Source: CBDFKK01 sp965248815 (GTDB lineage Bacteria; Pseudomonadota; Alphaproteobacteria; SMXP01). Taken from it: DNA of 64,000 nucleotides. Positions 18,318 through 27,100 of the stretch are shown here, piece after piece. The position numbers were made by a program, and so were the translations under genes. Under the pieces are notes generated by a model that did not search any database, had not been told where the DNA came from, and saw nothing but the letters and a program-made list of their open reading frames with translations. The DNA lies in contig CBDFKK010000008.1 in assembly GCA_965248815.1 (NCBI GenBank), positions 248,001-312,000 on the forward strand. Reading direction: 5' to 3'. The stretch's first letter is position 1, and each line of letters begins with the position of its first letter.

Positions 18318-19754
18318 TTAGACAAACAAGAAGTCAGCATCGTCGATGTCAGCGGCATCCGTTCCTAACAATGTAACAGTCATTGATCCGAAACTGAGTT
18401 CGACATCACTCGCAACTTGGGTGATGGAAACGTCGCTCAGCGAAAAGTCATCGTCTATGGCGATCAAATCCGTACCATCTTCAAAATCGGTGATGGTGTC
18501 ATTGTCACTTTTGTCATTAAAGAAAAAGATGTCGGCATCCGCACCGCCAGTCAGCACGTCATTCCCTTTATATCCGACGATAATGTCGTCACCTGCTCCG
18601 CCATCGATCGTATCGACGCCATAGCCGCCATGGATAAAGTCTGCCTTGGCACCGCCCTCGATCGAATCTTTGCCGCCCGCACCAAACAGAACATCAGAGC
18701 CAGCACCTCCGAGCATGTCGTCATCGCCCGCGCCGCCCAGGAGAATGTCGTTCCATGTTCCACCACTCAGATGGTCATCGCCGTCACCACCCTCGAGAAG
18801 GTCACTCCCCTCATCTCCGTAAAGATCATCAGACCCTTTAAATCCGATCAACGTGTCATTACCGCTGTCGCCGTGGACCGTGTCATTTCCATAGCCGCCG
18901 CTGGCCCAATCGTTACCGGCATCGCCGTCCATGTCATCGTGACCGCCATTTCCTAAAAGGCCGTCATTCCCGCTGCCGCCGGAAATGCTGTCGTCACCAC
19001 CTCCGCCGAACATCGTGTCCGAATGGGAGCCACCGGACATACTGTCATTTTCGTCACCGCCTTCGACAGAATCATCATCAGCGCCGCCATTCATCGTGTC
19101 GTTGCCTTCGACGCCTTTGATGGTGTCATCGCCATCTCCGCCGTCGAGGGAATCATCCAGGTCATCACCGACAATAGAATCGTCGCCAATGCTGTCATTG
19201 CCATCAATGTCGAAATCAGCCGCAGTTAGCGAGTTAGCGGCAACGTTTAGAAGCGTAACTGTGTTGCCACCACCTAAATCTAGAAGTGCACCTCCATTTG
19301 AATAGGTAACTGCGTTCAATGCGTTCGCCGCTGACGCGAATATGTTGTCTTCAATCTCTAAGATATCGCCAGCGGAAAAGTCTTCTATGACGTCCACGCC
19401 ACTGTTGAGTTCAAACTCAAACTTGTCGTTTCCGGCACCGCCGTTCAGAGTGTCGTTGCCTTCATCGCCTTCGAGCTTATCGTTGCCGTCGCCCCCTTCA
19501 AGGCTGTCGTTTCCATTTCCACCGTCAACTTCATCGTTGCCCAAGCCGCCTACGACCGTATCGTCGCCGTCTTTTCCGCGAACCTCATCATTCCCGTCGC
19601 CACCAACCACACTGTCATTGCCATCGTCCCCTCGAAGAAAATCCGCCCCCAAGCCGCCCAATATGGTGTCATTTCCTTCTCGCCCTCTAATCTCGTCGCC
19701 AACTGGTGTGCCATTGATGAGTTCCGCAGCGCTGGTACCTTCGATTTTGGCCAT
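18318..19754 (-). CDS. RTX calcium-binding repeat protein B (paralogue of A)
   Basis: A 478-residue paralogue of RTX protein A with the same order: MAKIEGTSAAELINGT start, nonapeptide block, SGVDVIEDFSAGDILEIED module, second nonapeptide block, SDNDTITDFEDGTDLIAID module and a DDADFLFV end. The upstream sequences also match (GTAGGAG, then C-rich bases, then ATGGC), so the pair arose by tandem duplication including the translation signals. A 281-bp gap separates the two genes. It should bind many calcium ions outside the cell; structural or adhesive roles are possible, and no catalytic domain is seen. Many antisense open frames here are artefacts of the repeats. Confidence 0.88.
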   Translation of the reverse strand: MAKIEGTSAAELINGTPVGDEIRGREGNDTILGGLGADFLRGDDGNDSVVGGDGNDEVRGKDGDDTVVGGLGNDEVDGGNGNDSLEGGDGNDKLEGDEGNDTLNGGAGNDKFEFELNSGVDVIEDFSAGDILEIEDNIFASAANALNAVTYSNGGALLDLGGGNTVTLLNVAANSLTAADFDIDGNDSIGDDSIVGDDLDDSLDGGDGDDTIKGVEGNDTMNGGADDDSVEGGDENDSMSGGSHSDTMFGGGGDDSISGGSGNDGLLGNGGHDDMDGDAGNDWASGGYGNDTVHGDSGNDTLIGFKGSDDLYGDEGSDLLEGGDGDDHLSGGTWNDILLGGAGDDDMLGGAGSDVLFGAGGKDSIEGGAKADFIHGGYGVDTIDGGAGDDIIVGYKGNDVLTGGADADIFFFNDKSDNDTITDFEDGTDLIAIDDDFSLSDVSITQVASDVELSFGSMTVTLLGTDAADIDDADFLFV

Positions 19755-20199
19755 GGGGGTACGCTCCTACAAATTATTGGTTAGGTACAACTTCGAATTT
19801 AATGTGAACTTTGATTTGATCGCTTGAGCGTGAATACTGCTCCAAAACAAAACTCGCTCACAAACAAACATTAAACGGGCCTTAGTCCTATTCGCAGCCG
19901 CTTCAGGGGCAAGATAAACCACAAGATCTGCAAGCCCTTGATTCAAGTCAATTGAACTGGACAAAACGGCAGTCAATAAATCTCAAATATTCCGCTGAGC
20001 CGCCAAATGCCCACCATTCACCAGCGCTGCGGAAAGTGAATGAAATTAAGACACAGGGCCAAAATTTTGTCACTTTGATTCTTCCCAATACACTTGAAAG
20101 TGAATGATCGAAGCATTTCGCTATCCGTAACTGACTTCATCTTCGTAGCCGCGGGAGCCCGCTCCAGCTCAGTGATGAATTCGTGTTTCTACGTTTCAG
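19755..20199. other. Intergenic region upstream of RTX protein B
   Basis: These 445 bases hold no gene I can support. They should contain the promoter of the RTX B gene (minus strand). A 69-codon minus-strand frame at 19767-19976 has no recognisable features and no convincing ribosome binding site. No hairpin with a T tract was noticed. Confidence 0.5.
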
Positions 20200-21081
20200 T
20201 CAGTCAATGGATCGCGACCGCATCAGGAGTGAACTACCAATTTCAACATGCGGTCGAGGCGCGGCGGCTGACAAGCCAAGGGCCGTCGCATAAGCAATGC
20301 GACGCGACATCCAGTAGCGACCCTTTGCCGGGTGGGGCAGCACTCGTTCCAAGCGGGTCATCCAGTAAAGCGCAACTTCCCAAGATTCCAATGGACTTTG
20401 ACTTATCTCTTCGATCTGCAGCCCCGTGGCGCTTGCTAGCGCGGCAAGCGACACTTGAGACCAACGCGTCACATGATGCGGCGTCAGTTCGAGCGGAAAA
20501 CTCTGCAAATCCTTGAGATAACTTTCGCGATTGGGTACGCCGATGAAAATGAGACCGCCCGGTTTGAGCCAAGACTTTATGATTGTGACGAATTCCAACG
20601 GATCGGCCACATGTTCAAGAACCTGGAACGCGCACACGACGTCGTATTTGGCATGCGCCGTTTCCGTTTCGCCAATTTGAGCGTCGATGGCGTTATAACG
20701 GCCTGGAGCCACATAAGACCGAAACGGTTGCCGCCCTGCGCCGAGATCCAGAACTAAATGGGACGGGGCAATATGCCGACTGGCTTCATGAAACTCCCAT
20801 TTATTCGGTTGGAAATACCAGTTTTTCTTATGCAATTGTTCGTAAAAGCGTTCGTCTCCGGTCACGATCGGATGAAAGAATTGCAGATCAGACTTTTGGG
20901 CATGCCAGAGTGATAGGGTCGTGGCATCATCGAAATTCGCAGTTGTATCAATGCCAATATCTTCAGACCACAATCGATTGATTTCAGCCGCCGTCCAACT
21001 TTGCAGGAGCCGTGTGTTGCGGTCGCCGGTTATTGGACACACGGGCGCCTCACCGTGCCGATCGCCGGCCCCTTGGAACAT
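20200..21081 (-). CDS. Class I SAM-dependent methyltransferase
   Basis: A 293-residue methyltransferase. A treble-clef-like N-terminus (CPITGDRNTRLL) is followed by a Rossmann core: SAM-binding motif I LVLDLGAGRQPF near residue 108, an acidic NAIDAQIGE after the next strand, and motif post-II VVCAFQVLEHVADP with LKPGGLIFIGVPN. This pattern is usual in methyltransferases acting on sugars or polyketide-like small molecules, but the substrate cannot be told. The start at 21081 lacks a good ribosome binding site. It diverges from the DUF3047 gene with only about 13 bp between starts. Confidence 0.85.
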   Translation of the reverse strand: MFQGAGDRHGEAPVCPITGDRNTRLLQSWTAAEINRLWSEDIGIDTTANFDDATTLSLWHAQKSDLQFFHPIVTGDERFYEQLHKKNWYFQPNKWEFHEASRHIAPSHLVLDLGAGRQPFRSYVAPGRYNAIDAQIGETETAHAKYDVVCAFQVLEHVADPLEFVTIIKSWLKPGGLIFIGVPNRESYLKDLQSFPLELTPHHVTRWSQVSLAALASATGLQIEEISQSPLESWEVALYWMTRLERVLPHPAKGRYWMSRRIAYATALGLSAAAPRPHVEIGSSLLMRSRSID

Positions 21082-21094
21082 CAGATCACGAGTC

Positions 21095-21795
21095 TTGTGG
21101 GCTATCGTTGCTATCCTTTTCGTTCAAGCAACCTTCTCTGCACTGGCCGCAGAAGAATTCGAGACTTTGCCTGTTCTCGACCCCGCGCTCGAAGAACTCG
21201 GCTGGAGCGTCTTGACGCGGAGCGACATTACGCCAAATCGCTTTATGCTGACAGAGGAAGGGTTCGTCGAAGTCCGCACGTCCGACAGCAACGCTCTCAT
21301 CTTTAAGGAAGTTTCAGAAGCCGATCGAAGCGCCACACGCTTTGCGTGGCGCTGGCGCGTGGACGAAGCGCCCCCGCCTACGGACATAACAATCAAGGGC
21401 GGGGATGATCGTGCTGTTTCCGTTTACTTAGGCTTCGACACACCGCCGAACGCCAAGACGGGCTTCTTCAAAAAAATCCGCAACTCTCTTGCTGAAGCCA
21501 TCGTCGGGGTGCCGATCACCGGATATTCTTTGACTTATACGTGGGGGGCACAAGTTCCATCGGCACCATGTTCAACAATCCGCATTTGCCGGACAGCAGT
21601 TACGTCTTCGTTAGGCAAAACTCTGAATCGCCGCTTGCGGAATGGCTCCCAGAAGAAGTCGATATTGCCGCTGATTTTGAATCTGCATTTGGTCTGCCGC
21701 CGACGTCGCTTCGATTTATTGCTATTGCCGGCGATAGCGAAGACACCAGGGTTGAGAGCATCGCTCGCGTCACTGATCTACAATTGATCGACTGA
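21095..21795 (+). pseudogene. DUF3047 exported protein, frameshifted at a G run
   Basis: The first part reads as a signal peptide (WAIVAILFVQATFSALA) followed by DUF3047-type sequence (RFAWRWRVDEAPPPTDIT; AVSVYLGFD) up to TYTW at 21544. The family pattern then continues in the -1 frame (GGTSSIGTMFNNPHLPDSS; IAIAGDSEDTRVESIARV) and stops at 21795. One extra G in the run at 21543-21548 would restore a continuous product of 233 residues, a normal length. The start is uncertain; TTG 21095 is the best-placed candidate. Function of the family is unknown; export to the periplasm is inferred. The break is more likely a sequencing or assembly indel than programmed frameshifting. Confidence 0.75.
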
Positions 21796-21888
21796 TCGAC
21801 AATTCAAGCCGCAAGGTTTGAGCCCCATTGTGAAGTTGGCGCCTTACACCTTCGACGACTTGCTGCCGTTGAAGCGTCTTGGCATTCG

Positions 21889-23061
21889 TTATCCGTATGT
21901 GACTTCTTCTTCGTAGTCACTGGGACCCAAACCTTCAAGATGATGCTCTTGAAATGCTTCGATGGCTTGCTCGACCTTTGCGGAATCTGAAAAGTCAGCA
22001 AGATGTATCAGCGCGTCGCCCTCGTTGACGATCGGCAGATTTGTCATGCCGATGACGATACCGGTGGCCGGGCTTATGACAGGCGTTTCGTGTTCACCCA
22101 TCGTATCGGAGACCGTACCCACTTGTTCGCCCGCTTCGATGCGGGCGCCTAGTTTCACGCCAAACCGAACGAGACCCGATTGGGACGACCGAATCCAATT
22201 GGATCGACGGGCGATGACAACATGGGGATCGTGTGATCGCGATACCGGCGGACGCCGTATCATCCCGAGTTCAAACATGACGTTTAACGCGCCCTTCACG
22301 CCAGCGCGGATTGAAAGAGGATCAAAGCGCAGTGCTTCCCCGGCTTCACAAAGCAAAATTCGAATTTCGTTATCGGCGCCCCATTGGCGCAGGGAACCAT
22401 CGCGTAAATTGGCATTGATGATGACCGGCGTACCGAACGACTTCGCAAGTCGTTTCGTCTCTTTGTCATCCAGGTTCGCGCGAATGTGCGGCAAGTTCGA
22501 GCGATGGTTCGACCCAGTATGGAAGTCGATCCCAAAGTCGCTGCCGGACAGTATTTCCGATGTCAGGGTGTATGCCAAACGCGCCGCCAGCGAACCCCTT
22601 TCGGATCCGGGAAACGAGCGGTTAAGATCGCGGCGATCGGGCAGGTAACGCGAATGCGTACTAAAGCCGTATACGTTGACGACGGGCATCGCGATAACCG
22701 TTCCGTTCAAAGACCGCAACAGGGGACTCTTTAGTATGTGTCTGATAATTTCGATGCCGTTGATTTCATCGCCATGAATTGCACCCGTCAAAAACAATGT
22801 CGGTCCGTCGTGGTGACCGTGCATGACGTGAACCGGTAACGACACGGACGAATAACGCGACGTGCTGGGCAGCGGAAAATTTACGATACCCCGGTGGCCA
22901 GGCGATATGTCGAGCCTGCCCAAACGAAACGCTCCGCGCTTAGATGACACCTTGGTCGATACGAACCGGTGATGGGGCCCGATATCCCGCGGTTTCTGAG
23001 TTGTTTTGGCCGCCTTTGCCATCCGTCCGCTCGCTGCTCGCCGGCCGCAGTGAGGCGGCAT
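21889..23061 (-). CDS. Succinylglutamate desuccinylase/aspartoacylase family metallohydrolase
   Basis: A zinc carboxypeptidase-like protein of up to 390 residues. The zinc-binding HxxE motif is visible in LTGAIHGDEINGIEII, the substrate Arg region is RRDLNRSFPG, and the downstream zinc ligand is in GIDFHTGSNHR. The C-terminal part (EAGEQVGTVSDTMGE; ATGIVIGMTNLPIVNEGD) is a barrel-sandwich-like domain often found in this subgroup. It probably cleaves an N-acyl or small amide bond, but the substrate is unknown. The start could be ATG 23061 or ATG 23022 (MAKAAKTTQK); the first 13 residues look non-conserved. Confidence 0.85.
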   Translation of the reverse strand: MPPHCGRRAASGRMAKAAKTTQKPRDIGPHHRFVSTKVSSKRGAFRLGRLDISPGHRGIVNFPLPSTSRYSSVSLPVHVMHGHHDGPTLFLTGAIHGDEINGIEIIRHILKSPLLRSLNGTVIAMPVVNVYGFSTHSRYLPDRRDLNRSFPGSERGSLAARLAYTLTSEILSGSDFGIDFHTGSNHRSNLPHIRANLDDKETKRLAKSFGTPVIINANLRDGSLRQWGADNEIRILLCEAGEALRFDPLSIRAGVKGALNVMFELGMIRRPPVSRSHDPHVVIARRSNWIRSSQSGLVRFGVKLGARIEAGEQVGTVSDTMGEHETPVISPATGIVIGMTNLPIVNEGDALIHLADFSDSAKVEQAIEAFQEHHLEGLGPSDYEEEVTYG

Positions 23062-23120
23062 CTCCGGCCCCCGGAGGCTAACAGATTAGGTCCTGACAAA
23101 ACGCTAAGAGGCGCAAAGCC

Positions 23121-23663
23121 TTATTGGGGCGGCGGATTATCCGGTTGGGCAATGGCTACTGTCACGCAATTTGGATCAAAGCAGGTAAAGACCCGAACGC
23201 CTTGACCCTGCTCGATATAGTGTTTTAACGGCGTCTTGATTTGGACCTTTGCTTTGTCAATCCGGCTAAAGAGGTCATCAATTTCTGTTGTGAGGAATAA
23301 CACGGCGGCCCCTCCAGACGGAATGTCCGGTGAGCAGGTTCCCAGTTTTTCAACTTCCTTTCCACTCAGAGATTCAAAAAGACCGATGGTTCCGGCCATC
23401 GAGTCTTGCGCCTGCAGGGCGACCGCACGGCCACTCGTATAGCCGGTGCCCATGAGGTCGAGGAGGTCCGGGTTATCCACTTCCCGATCATAGAGAACGG
23501 TCATACCGAGCAGGTCGCGGTAAAAAGCAATCGAAGCATCGGCGTCCGCAGTCACGATCGTCGTTCGGCGCACCGGCGTCACGAGTGAGATCTGATCGTC
23601 GGCTCGCGCCCACCCAACACTTGCCACGCTGATAATCCCTGTAAGGAATAATCGTCTATCCAT
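23121..23663 (-). CDS. Exported VOC (glyoxalase-like) family protein
   Basis: A 180-residue protein with an N-terminal export signal (MDRRLFLTG then a hydrophobic stretch to WARA), whose RR-x-F-L resembles a Tat signal. The mature part has the vicinal-oxygen-chelate beta-alpha-beta-beta-beta pattern: RRTTIVTADADASIAFYRDLLGM, then a second module ending VRVFTCFDPNCVTVAIAQ. I chose ATG 23663 because a signal peptide begins exactly there with a G-rich site upstream; the longer frame to 23846 runs into the neighbouring gene. VOC proteins span lyases, dioxygenases and resistance proteins, so no activity is assigned. Confidence 0.82.
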   Translation of the reverse strand: MDRRLFLTGIISVASVGWARADDQISLVTPVRRTTIVTADADASIAFYRDLLGMTVLYDREVDNPDLLDLMGTGYTSGRAVALQAQDSMAGTIGLFESLSGKEVEKLGTCSPDIPSGGAAVLFLTTEIDDLFSRIDKAKVQIKTPLKHYIEQGQGVRVFTCFDPNCVTVAIAQPDNPPPQ

Positions 23664-23709
23664 TATTGTTGCCCCCCAATCAGCTAAAAAATCGTGGTTC
23701 ATGATGGCA

Positions 23710-24816
23710 TCAATCAAGCCGCTTTTTGAATCTAAAAACGGCAAACGAAAAGGCCACCGCGAATATGATGCCAAGCGCGAACAGCTCACCGCCGACATCG
23801 AATATGGACGCGCCACGGAGCTGGATAGCCCTCGCGATTCTGACATAGTGAGTGAGCGGAATAATCTCGGCTAGGGCTTGGATTGACTTAGGCATGCCGT
23901 CATAGGGGAATAAGAATCCCGACAAAAGGATCGAAGGCAGCATGACAATGATGGTGAGCTGAAAGGTTTGAAATTGGCTCTGAGCAATCGTCGAATTTGC
24001 CAAACCCACGGCGAGCGACGCTGCGATAAAAAACAACGCCCCGATGTAAAGATCTAAGAGTCCCCCTTGAACAGGTACGCGAAATACCAGAGATCCGAGC
24101 GCAAGTACGAGGGCTACTTGGACAAGACCTATCACGATATAAGGAATGATTTTTCCGATCATGAGCTCATAGGGCTTGACCGGCGTGGTAATCAAATATT
24201 CCAAATTGCCGCGTTCGCGCTCCCGTACAATGGCAACCGCTGCAAAGAGCACCATCGTCATTGTGAGAATGACACCGACAATTCCTGGAACCACTTGCAC
24301 TTCGGTACGTCGTTCCGGATTGAAGAACGCGCGCAGCTCAAATGTTTCAGGCGCACGATCGAACGCCGACGTCGGAATCTGACGCGTGCGCACGGGCAAG
24401 GCCGTCAACCCTCTCACGGCGCTCAAGACGATCGGATCTCCCGCATCGACTAAAAGCTGAGCACTCGCCCTGCGCCCCATGGCAACGCGCCGGTCAAAAT
24501 CGTGAGGAACATAAATGCCAACCGAAATCTGTCCCTTGCGCAGCAGTGCTTCGAGCTCGCCTGTCGTATTCACGTGATACTTAATATCGACGACTTGCGT
24601 TGCTTCCGTCGCTTGGATGAGCGCGCGCGAGAGATGCGAATTTGCATGATCGGCCACTCCGGCCGACAGATGGCGCACGTCTTGGTCGATCGCATAACCG
24701 AACAGTAAAACCATGCCGATAGGAAAGCCGAAGATCATGCCAAAGGTCAGTTTGTCCCGACGAAGCTGGCGTATTTCCTTGACGGTAATTGCGCGGACGC
24801 GGCCAAGCCGGTTCAT
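23710..24816 (-). CDS. ABC-2 type permease (YbhR/YhhJ-like)
   Basis: Membrane subunit (368 residues) of an ABC exporter. One helix near the N-terminus (LTFGMIFGFPIGMVLLFGYAI) is followed by a roughly 140-residue periplasmic domain, then five helices in the C-terminal half, with the ABC-2 signature REREQG-like RERERGNLEYLITTPVKPYE. Its ATG overlaps the stop codon of the ATPase gene (TAATG), indicating translational coupling. Family and neighbours point to drug or small-molecule efflux. Only one permease gene is present, so a homodimer is likely, unlike the two-permease ybhFSR operon. Confidence 0.9.
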   Translation of the reverse strand: MNRLGRVRAITVKEIRQLRRDKLTFGMIFGFPIGMVLLFGYAIDQDVRHLSAGVADHANSHLSRALIQATEATQVVDIKYHVNTTGELEALLRKGQISVGIYVPHDFDRRVAMGRRASAQLLVDAGDPIVLSAVRGLTALPVRTRQIPTSAFDRAPETFELRAFFNPERRTEVQVVPGIVGVILTMTMVLFAAVAIVRERERGNLEYLITTPVKPYELMIGKIIPYIVIGLVQVALVLALGSLVFRVPVQGGLLDLYIGALFFIAASLAVGLANSTIAQSQFQTFQLTIIVMLPSILLSGFLFPYDGMPKSIQALAEIIPLTHYVRIARAIQLRGASIFDVGGELFALGIIFAVAFSFAVFRFKKRLD

Positions 24817-25754
24817 TAAGGCGCCTCGGTGTGATGTTGTGTCGAGACGACAAAGACATCTTCTAGATTGGGCTGCACCTTCGAGACCTGCGCCACAATA
24901 TCATGGGTCGAAAGGGTTTGCTCGACGAGATCAACGGGAGCGCTCCTTTTGCGTTCAACGAGCGCACGAAGGCGGCTTCCAAGTTGGGCAGTGCTCATGA
25001 CACCGTCGGTCCGGTCCAACACCGCTTTGACCTTGATCAGACTATCCGAATTGACCTCAAGCACATGGGCTTCAACGTCATCGATCAACTGGAGCGGCGC
25101 CCCGTTTGCGACCAGAACGCCCTGGTTCAAAATTGCGAGCGAATGACATCTCTCGGCCTCGTCCATAAAATGCGTTGAGACCAAAATGGTTGCGCCTCTA
25201 TCGGAAATTCTGAACAAAGAATCCCAAAAATCGCGACGGCTTTGAGGATCGACGGCGCTGGTCGGTTCGTCTAGGAATAGCAATTCGGGCTCATGTAGAA
25301 TGGCTGCCGCCAACGCCAACCGCTGACGCTGGCCCCCACTCATTGTCCCCGCTCTTTGATTGGCCAACCCTGCCAAATCAAACTCATCCAAAAGACCACC
25401 GATGCGCGTGGATAGTTTGCCGGCAGAGAGTCCGTAGATCTGTCCGACAAATTCGAAATTCTCCATGACTGTGAGGTCGTCGTAGAGCGAAAACTTCTGA
25501 GTCATGTAACCAGCTTTCAGGCGCAGCTGTTCCGCCTCTTCCGGCATGGATAGACCCAAGACGCGGGCCGTCCCCGACGTCGGGATCAGTAAACCGCACA
25601 GCATGCGAATCGTGGTCGTCTTGCCCGATCCATTGGGACCCAAGAATCCATAAATCCGGCCGCGCGGAATTGTCAGGCTCAAATGATCCACAGCCATAGT
25701 CGCGCCAAAGCGGCGCGTGAGGTCGGTCGTTGAGATTGCGGCGCTGTCCGGCAT
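24816..25754 (-). CDS. ABC transporter ATP-binding protein (YbhF-like)
   Basis: A 312-residue ATPase that powers the adjoining permease. Motifs are canonical: Walker A GPNGSGKTT (about residue 40), Q-loop YMTQKFSLYDDL, signature MSGGQRQRLALA, Walker B LLFLDEP and the switch His in VSTHFMDEAE. A C-terminal domain of about 90 residues follows, as in this subfamily. I use ATG 25754; a TTG three codons upstream is also open. It lies between the lipoprotein adaptor (18 bp upstream) and the permease (1-nt overlap), giving a compact three-gene efflux operon. Confidence 0.93.
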   Translation of the reverse strand: MPDSAAISTTDLTRRFGATMAVDHLSLTIPRGRIYGFLGPNGSGKTTTIRMLCGLLIPTSGTARVLGLSMPEEAEQLRLKAGYMTQKFSLYDDLTVMENFEFVGQIYGLSAGKLSTRIGGLLDEFDLAGLANQRAGTMSGGQRQRLALAAAILHEPELLFLDEPTSAVDPQSRRDFWDSLFRISDRGATILVSTHFMDEAERCHSLAILNQGVLVANGAPLQLIDDVEAHVLEVNSDSLIKVKAVLDRTDGVMSTAQLGSRLRALVERKRSAPVDLVEQTLSTHDIVAQVSKVQPNLEDVFVVSTQHHTEAP

Positions 25755-25772
25755 TTTACCCAATCGCCAACG

Positions 25773-26756
25773 CTAGCGGCTTGCCACACGCGTAATCGTA
25801 AAGTTGACTTCAACCGGGAGGCCCGACGGCATCTGCTGCACATCCATATCTTCCACATCGATTTCAGCGAGATAAGAAAGCCGGCTGCGGTCGTGTTCCG
25901 TCAAAGCAAAAAACGGCGTGAAGGCGGCTTCGCTCGAAACGAATCGAACGCGTGCTGCAAAGGTGCCGTCGACACCGTCAATTACGACTTCGACCTCCGT
26001 GCCCGGTCCGACATAGGGCTTAATGTCTGCCGGGACATAGCACCGGACATAGGGGGTTCCGGCTGCCAGCATAACAGCGACGACTGCGCCGGCCTGCGGC
26101 CGCTCGCCAAGTTCATACGGCAAGGCGTCAACTACTCCGTCGCGCGGCGCTCGCACCGTCAATCGATCGACACGGGTTTGCACAGCGATGACGGCCGCCT
26201 CCGTTTCGGCCAGTCCGGCTTGCGCCTGCGCCAACTCTTCTTGGGTTGTGCCTTCTAGCAATTCGGCCAACTGGGCTTGCGTCTCGTCCCGCCTTGCGCG
26301 GGCATCGGTAAATCGCATAAGCGCCAAGTCATAACTGGCCTGTGAAATTGTGCCATTCTTGAGCAATCGCTCACCGCGCTCAAATTCTCGTGTTGCTTCG
26401 GCGAAAGACTCTTCGGCACCACGGAGACGTGCTTGTGCGGCATCGATGCGCTCTACACGCGGACCTCGGACCAATTCATCCAGCCGTGCGGATGCCCGAT
26501 CGCGTGCAGCCTCGGCCTGTGCGAGTTGAGCGCGAAGAACCCTGTCTTCCAATCGCAGAATTGGATCGCCTTTTGAAACCGACGCGCCTTCCGCCACCAA
26601 GGTCTCTACGATCGGCTCATTTGCTTCGGCAACGAGTTCAATGCGATCTCGCTCAAGCAGACCGGCAATCTGCACTTGTTCCTGCGCAGGGTCGCACCCT
26701 ACAAGCAGTGGAATCAGTCCGGTCAGAATGCCGGTGAATAAACGGGCTCTTTGCAT
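25773..26756 (-). CDS. HlyD-family efflux adaptor lipoprotein (YbhG-like)
   Basis: A 327-residue periplasmic adaptor. The N-terminus is a lipoprotein signal (ARLFTGILTGLIPLLVGC) with Cys at the lipobox. A split barrel-sandwich half (VETLVAEGASVSKGDPILRL) is followed by a long alpha-helical hairpin (about residues 85-185), the second half (LTVRAPRDGVVDALPYE) and a beta-barrel domain. It would bridge the ABC transporter to an outer-membrane channel; no TolC homologue lies in this window. It is the first gene of the efflux operon. Confidence 0.9.
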   Translation of the reverse strand: MQRARLFTGILTGLIPLLVGCDPAQEQVQIAGLLERDRIELVAEANEPIVETLVAEGASVSKGDPILRLEDRVLRAQLAQAEAARDRASARLDELVRGPRVERIDAAQARLRGAEESFAEATREFERGERLLKNGTISQASYDLALMRFTDARARRDETQAQLAELLEGTTQEELAQAQAGLAETEAAVIAVQTRVDRLTVRAPRDGVVDALPYELGERPQAGAVVAVMLAAGTPYVRCYVPADIKPYVGPGTEVEVVIDGVDGTFAARVRFVSSEAAFTPFFALTEHDRSRLSYLAEIDVEDMDVQQMPSGLPVEVNFTITRVASR

Positions 26757-27100
26757 CTACCCAACACATTATTGATTAGCCCGCTCGACTCTATCGCAGC
26801 CTGAAGAGTGCGTCTGCCCAACCCTTAACACCTCAGCTTCAGTCGATCTGCCCGATAGTTTGGAGGAATCGGACAAAAAATTGAGGTCGCAAAGTCGCAG
26901 TTTCCCAAGGTTTCTAGTCGGCATTGTTGCCGGTGATTGCCGCTGAGCGGTCAGCTGGTGGGCCGATAGGTTGTGACTGTTCGGCTTAATCTAAGGTCCC
27001 ATTTTCGCCATATGTCGCCGCCATCATGGGCCGAGCTGGGCTTTCAACGGCGGCCAATTATGGTAGCCTTGGTTAGGCTATTTAAATAGGTCTTGTTTGA
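26757..27100. other. Divergent intergenic region
   Basis: These 344 bases separate the minus-strand efflux operon from the plus-strand toroid gene. No gene is supported. They should hold two divergent promoters; an A/T-rich stretch (CTATTTAAATAGG, itself a palindrome, 27079-27090 region) lies about 10 bp before the plus-strand ATG. Nothing else was recognised. Confidence 0.4.

Noticed and set aside
16568..19827. Plus-strand frames antisense to the two RTX paralogues, up to 311 codons
   Set aside because: Same repeat-composition effect; Ala/Val/Ser/Pro-rich products, no ribosome binding sites.
19767..19976. 69-codon minus-strand frame upstream of RTX protein B
   Set aside because: No recognisable domain, weak start and composition like non-coding sequence.
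21542..21548. Programmed -1 frameshift in the DUF3047 gene
   Set aside because: Only the P-site codon re-pairs well, no stimulatory structure was seen, and two other genes show the same missing-base pattern.
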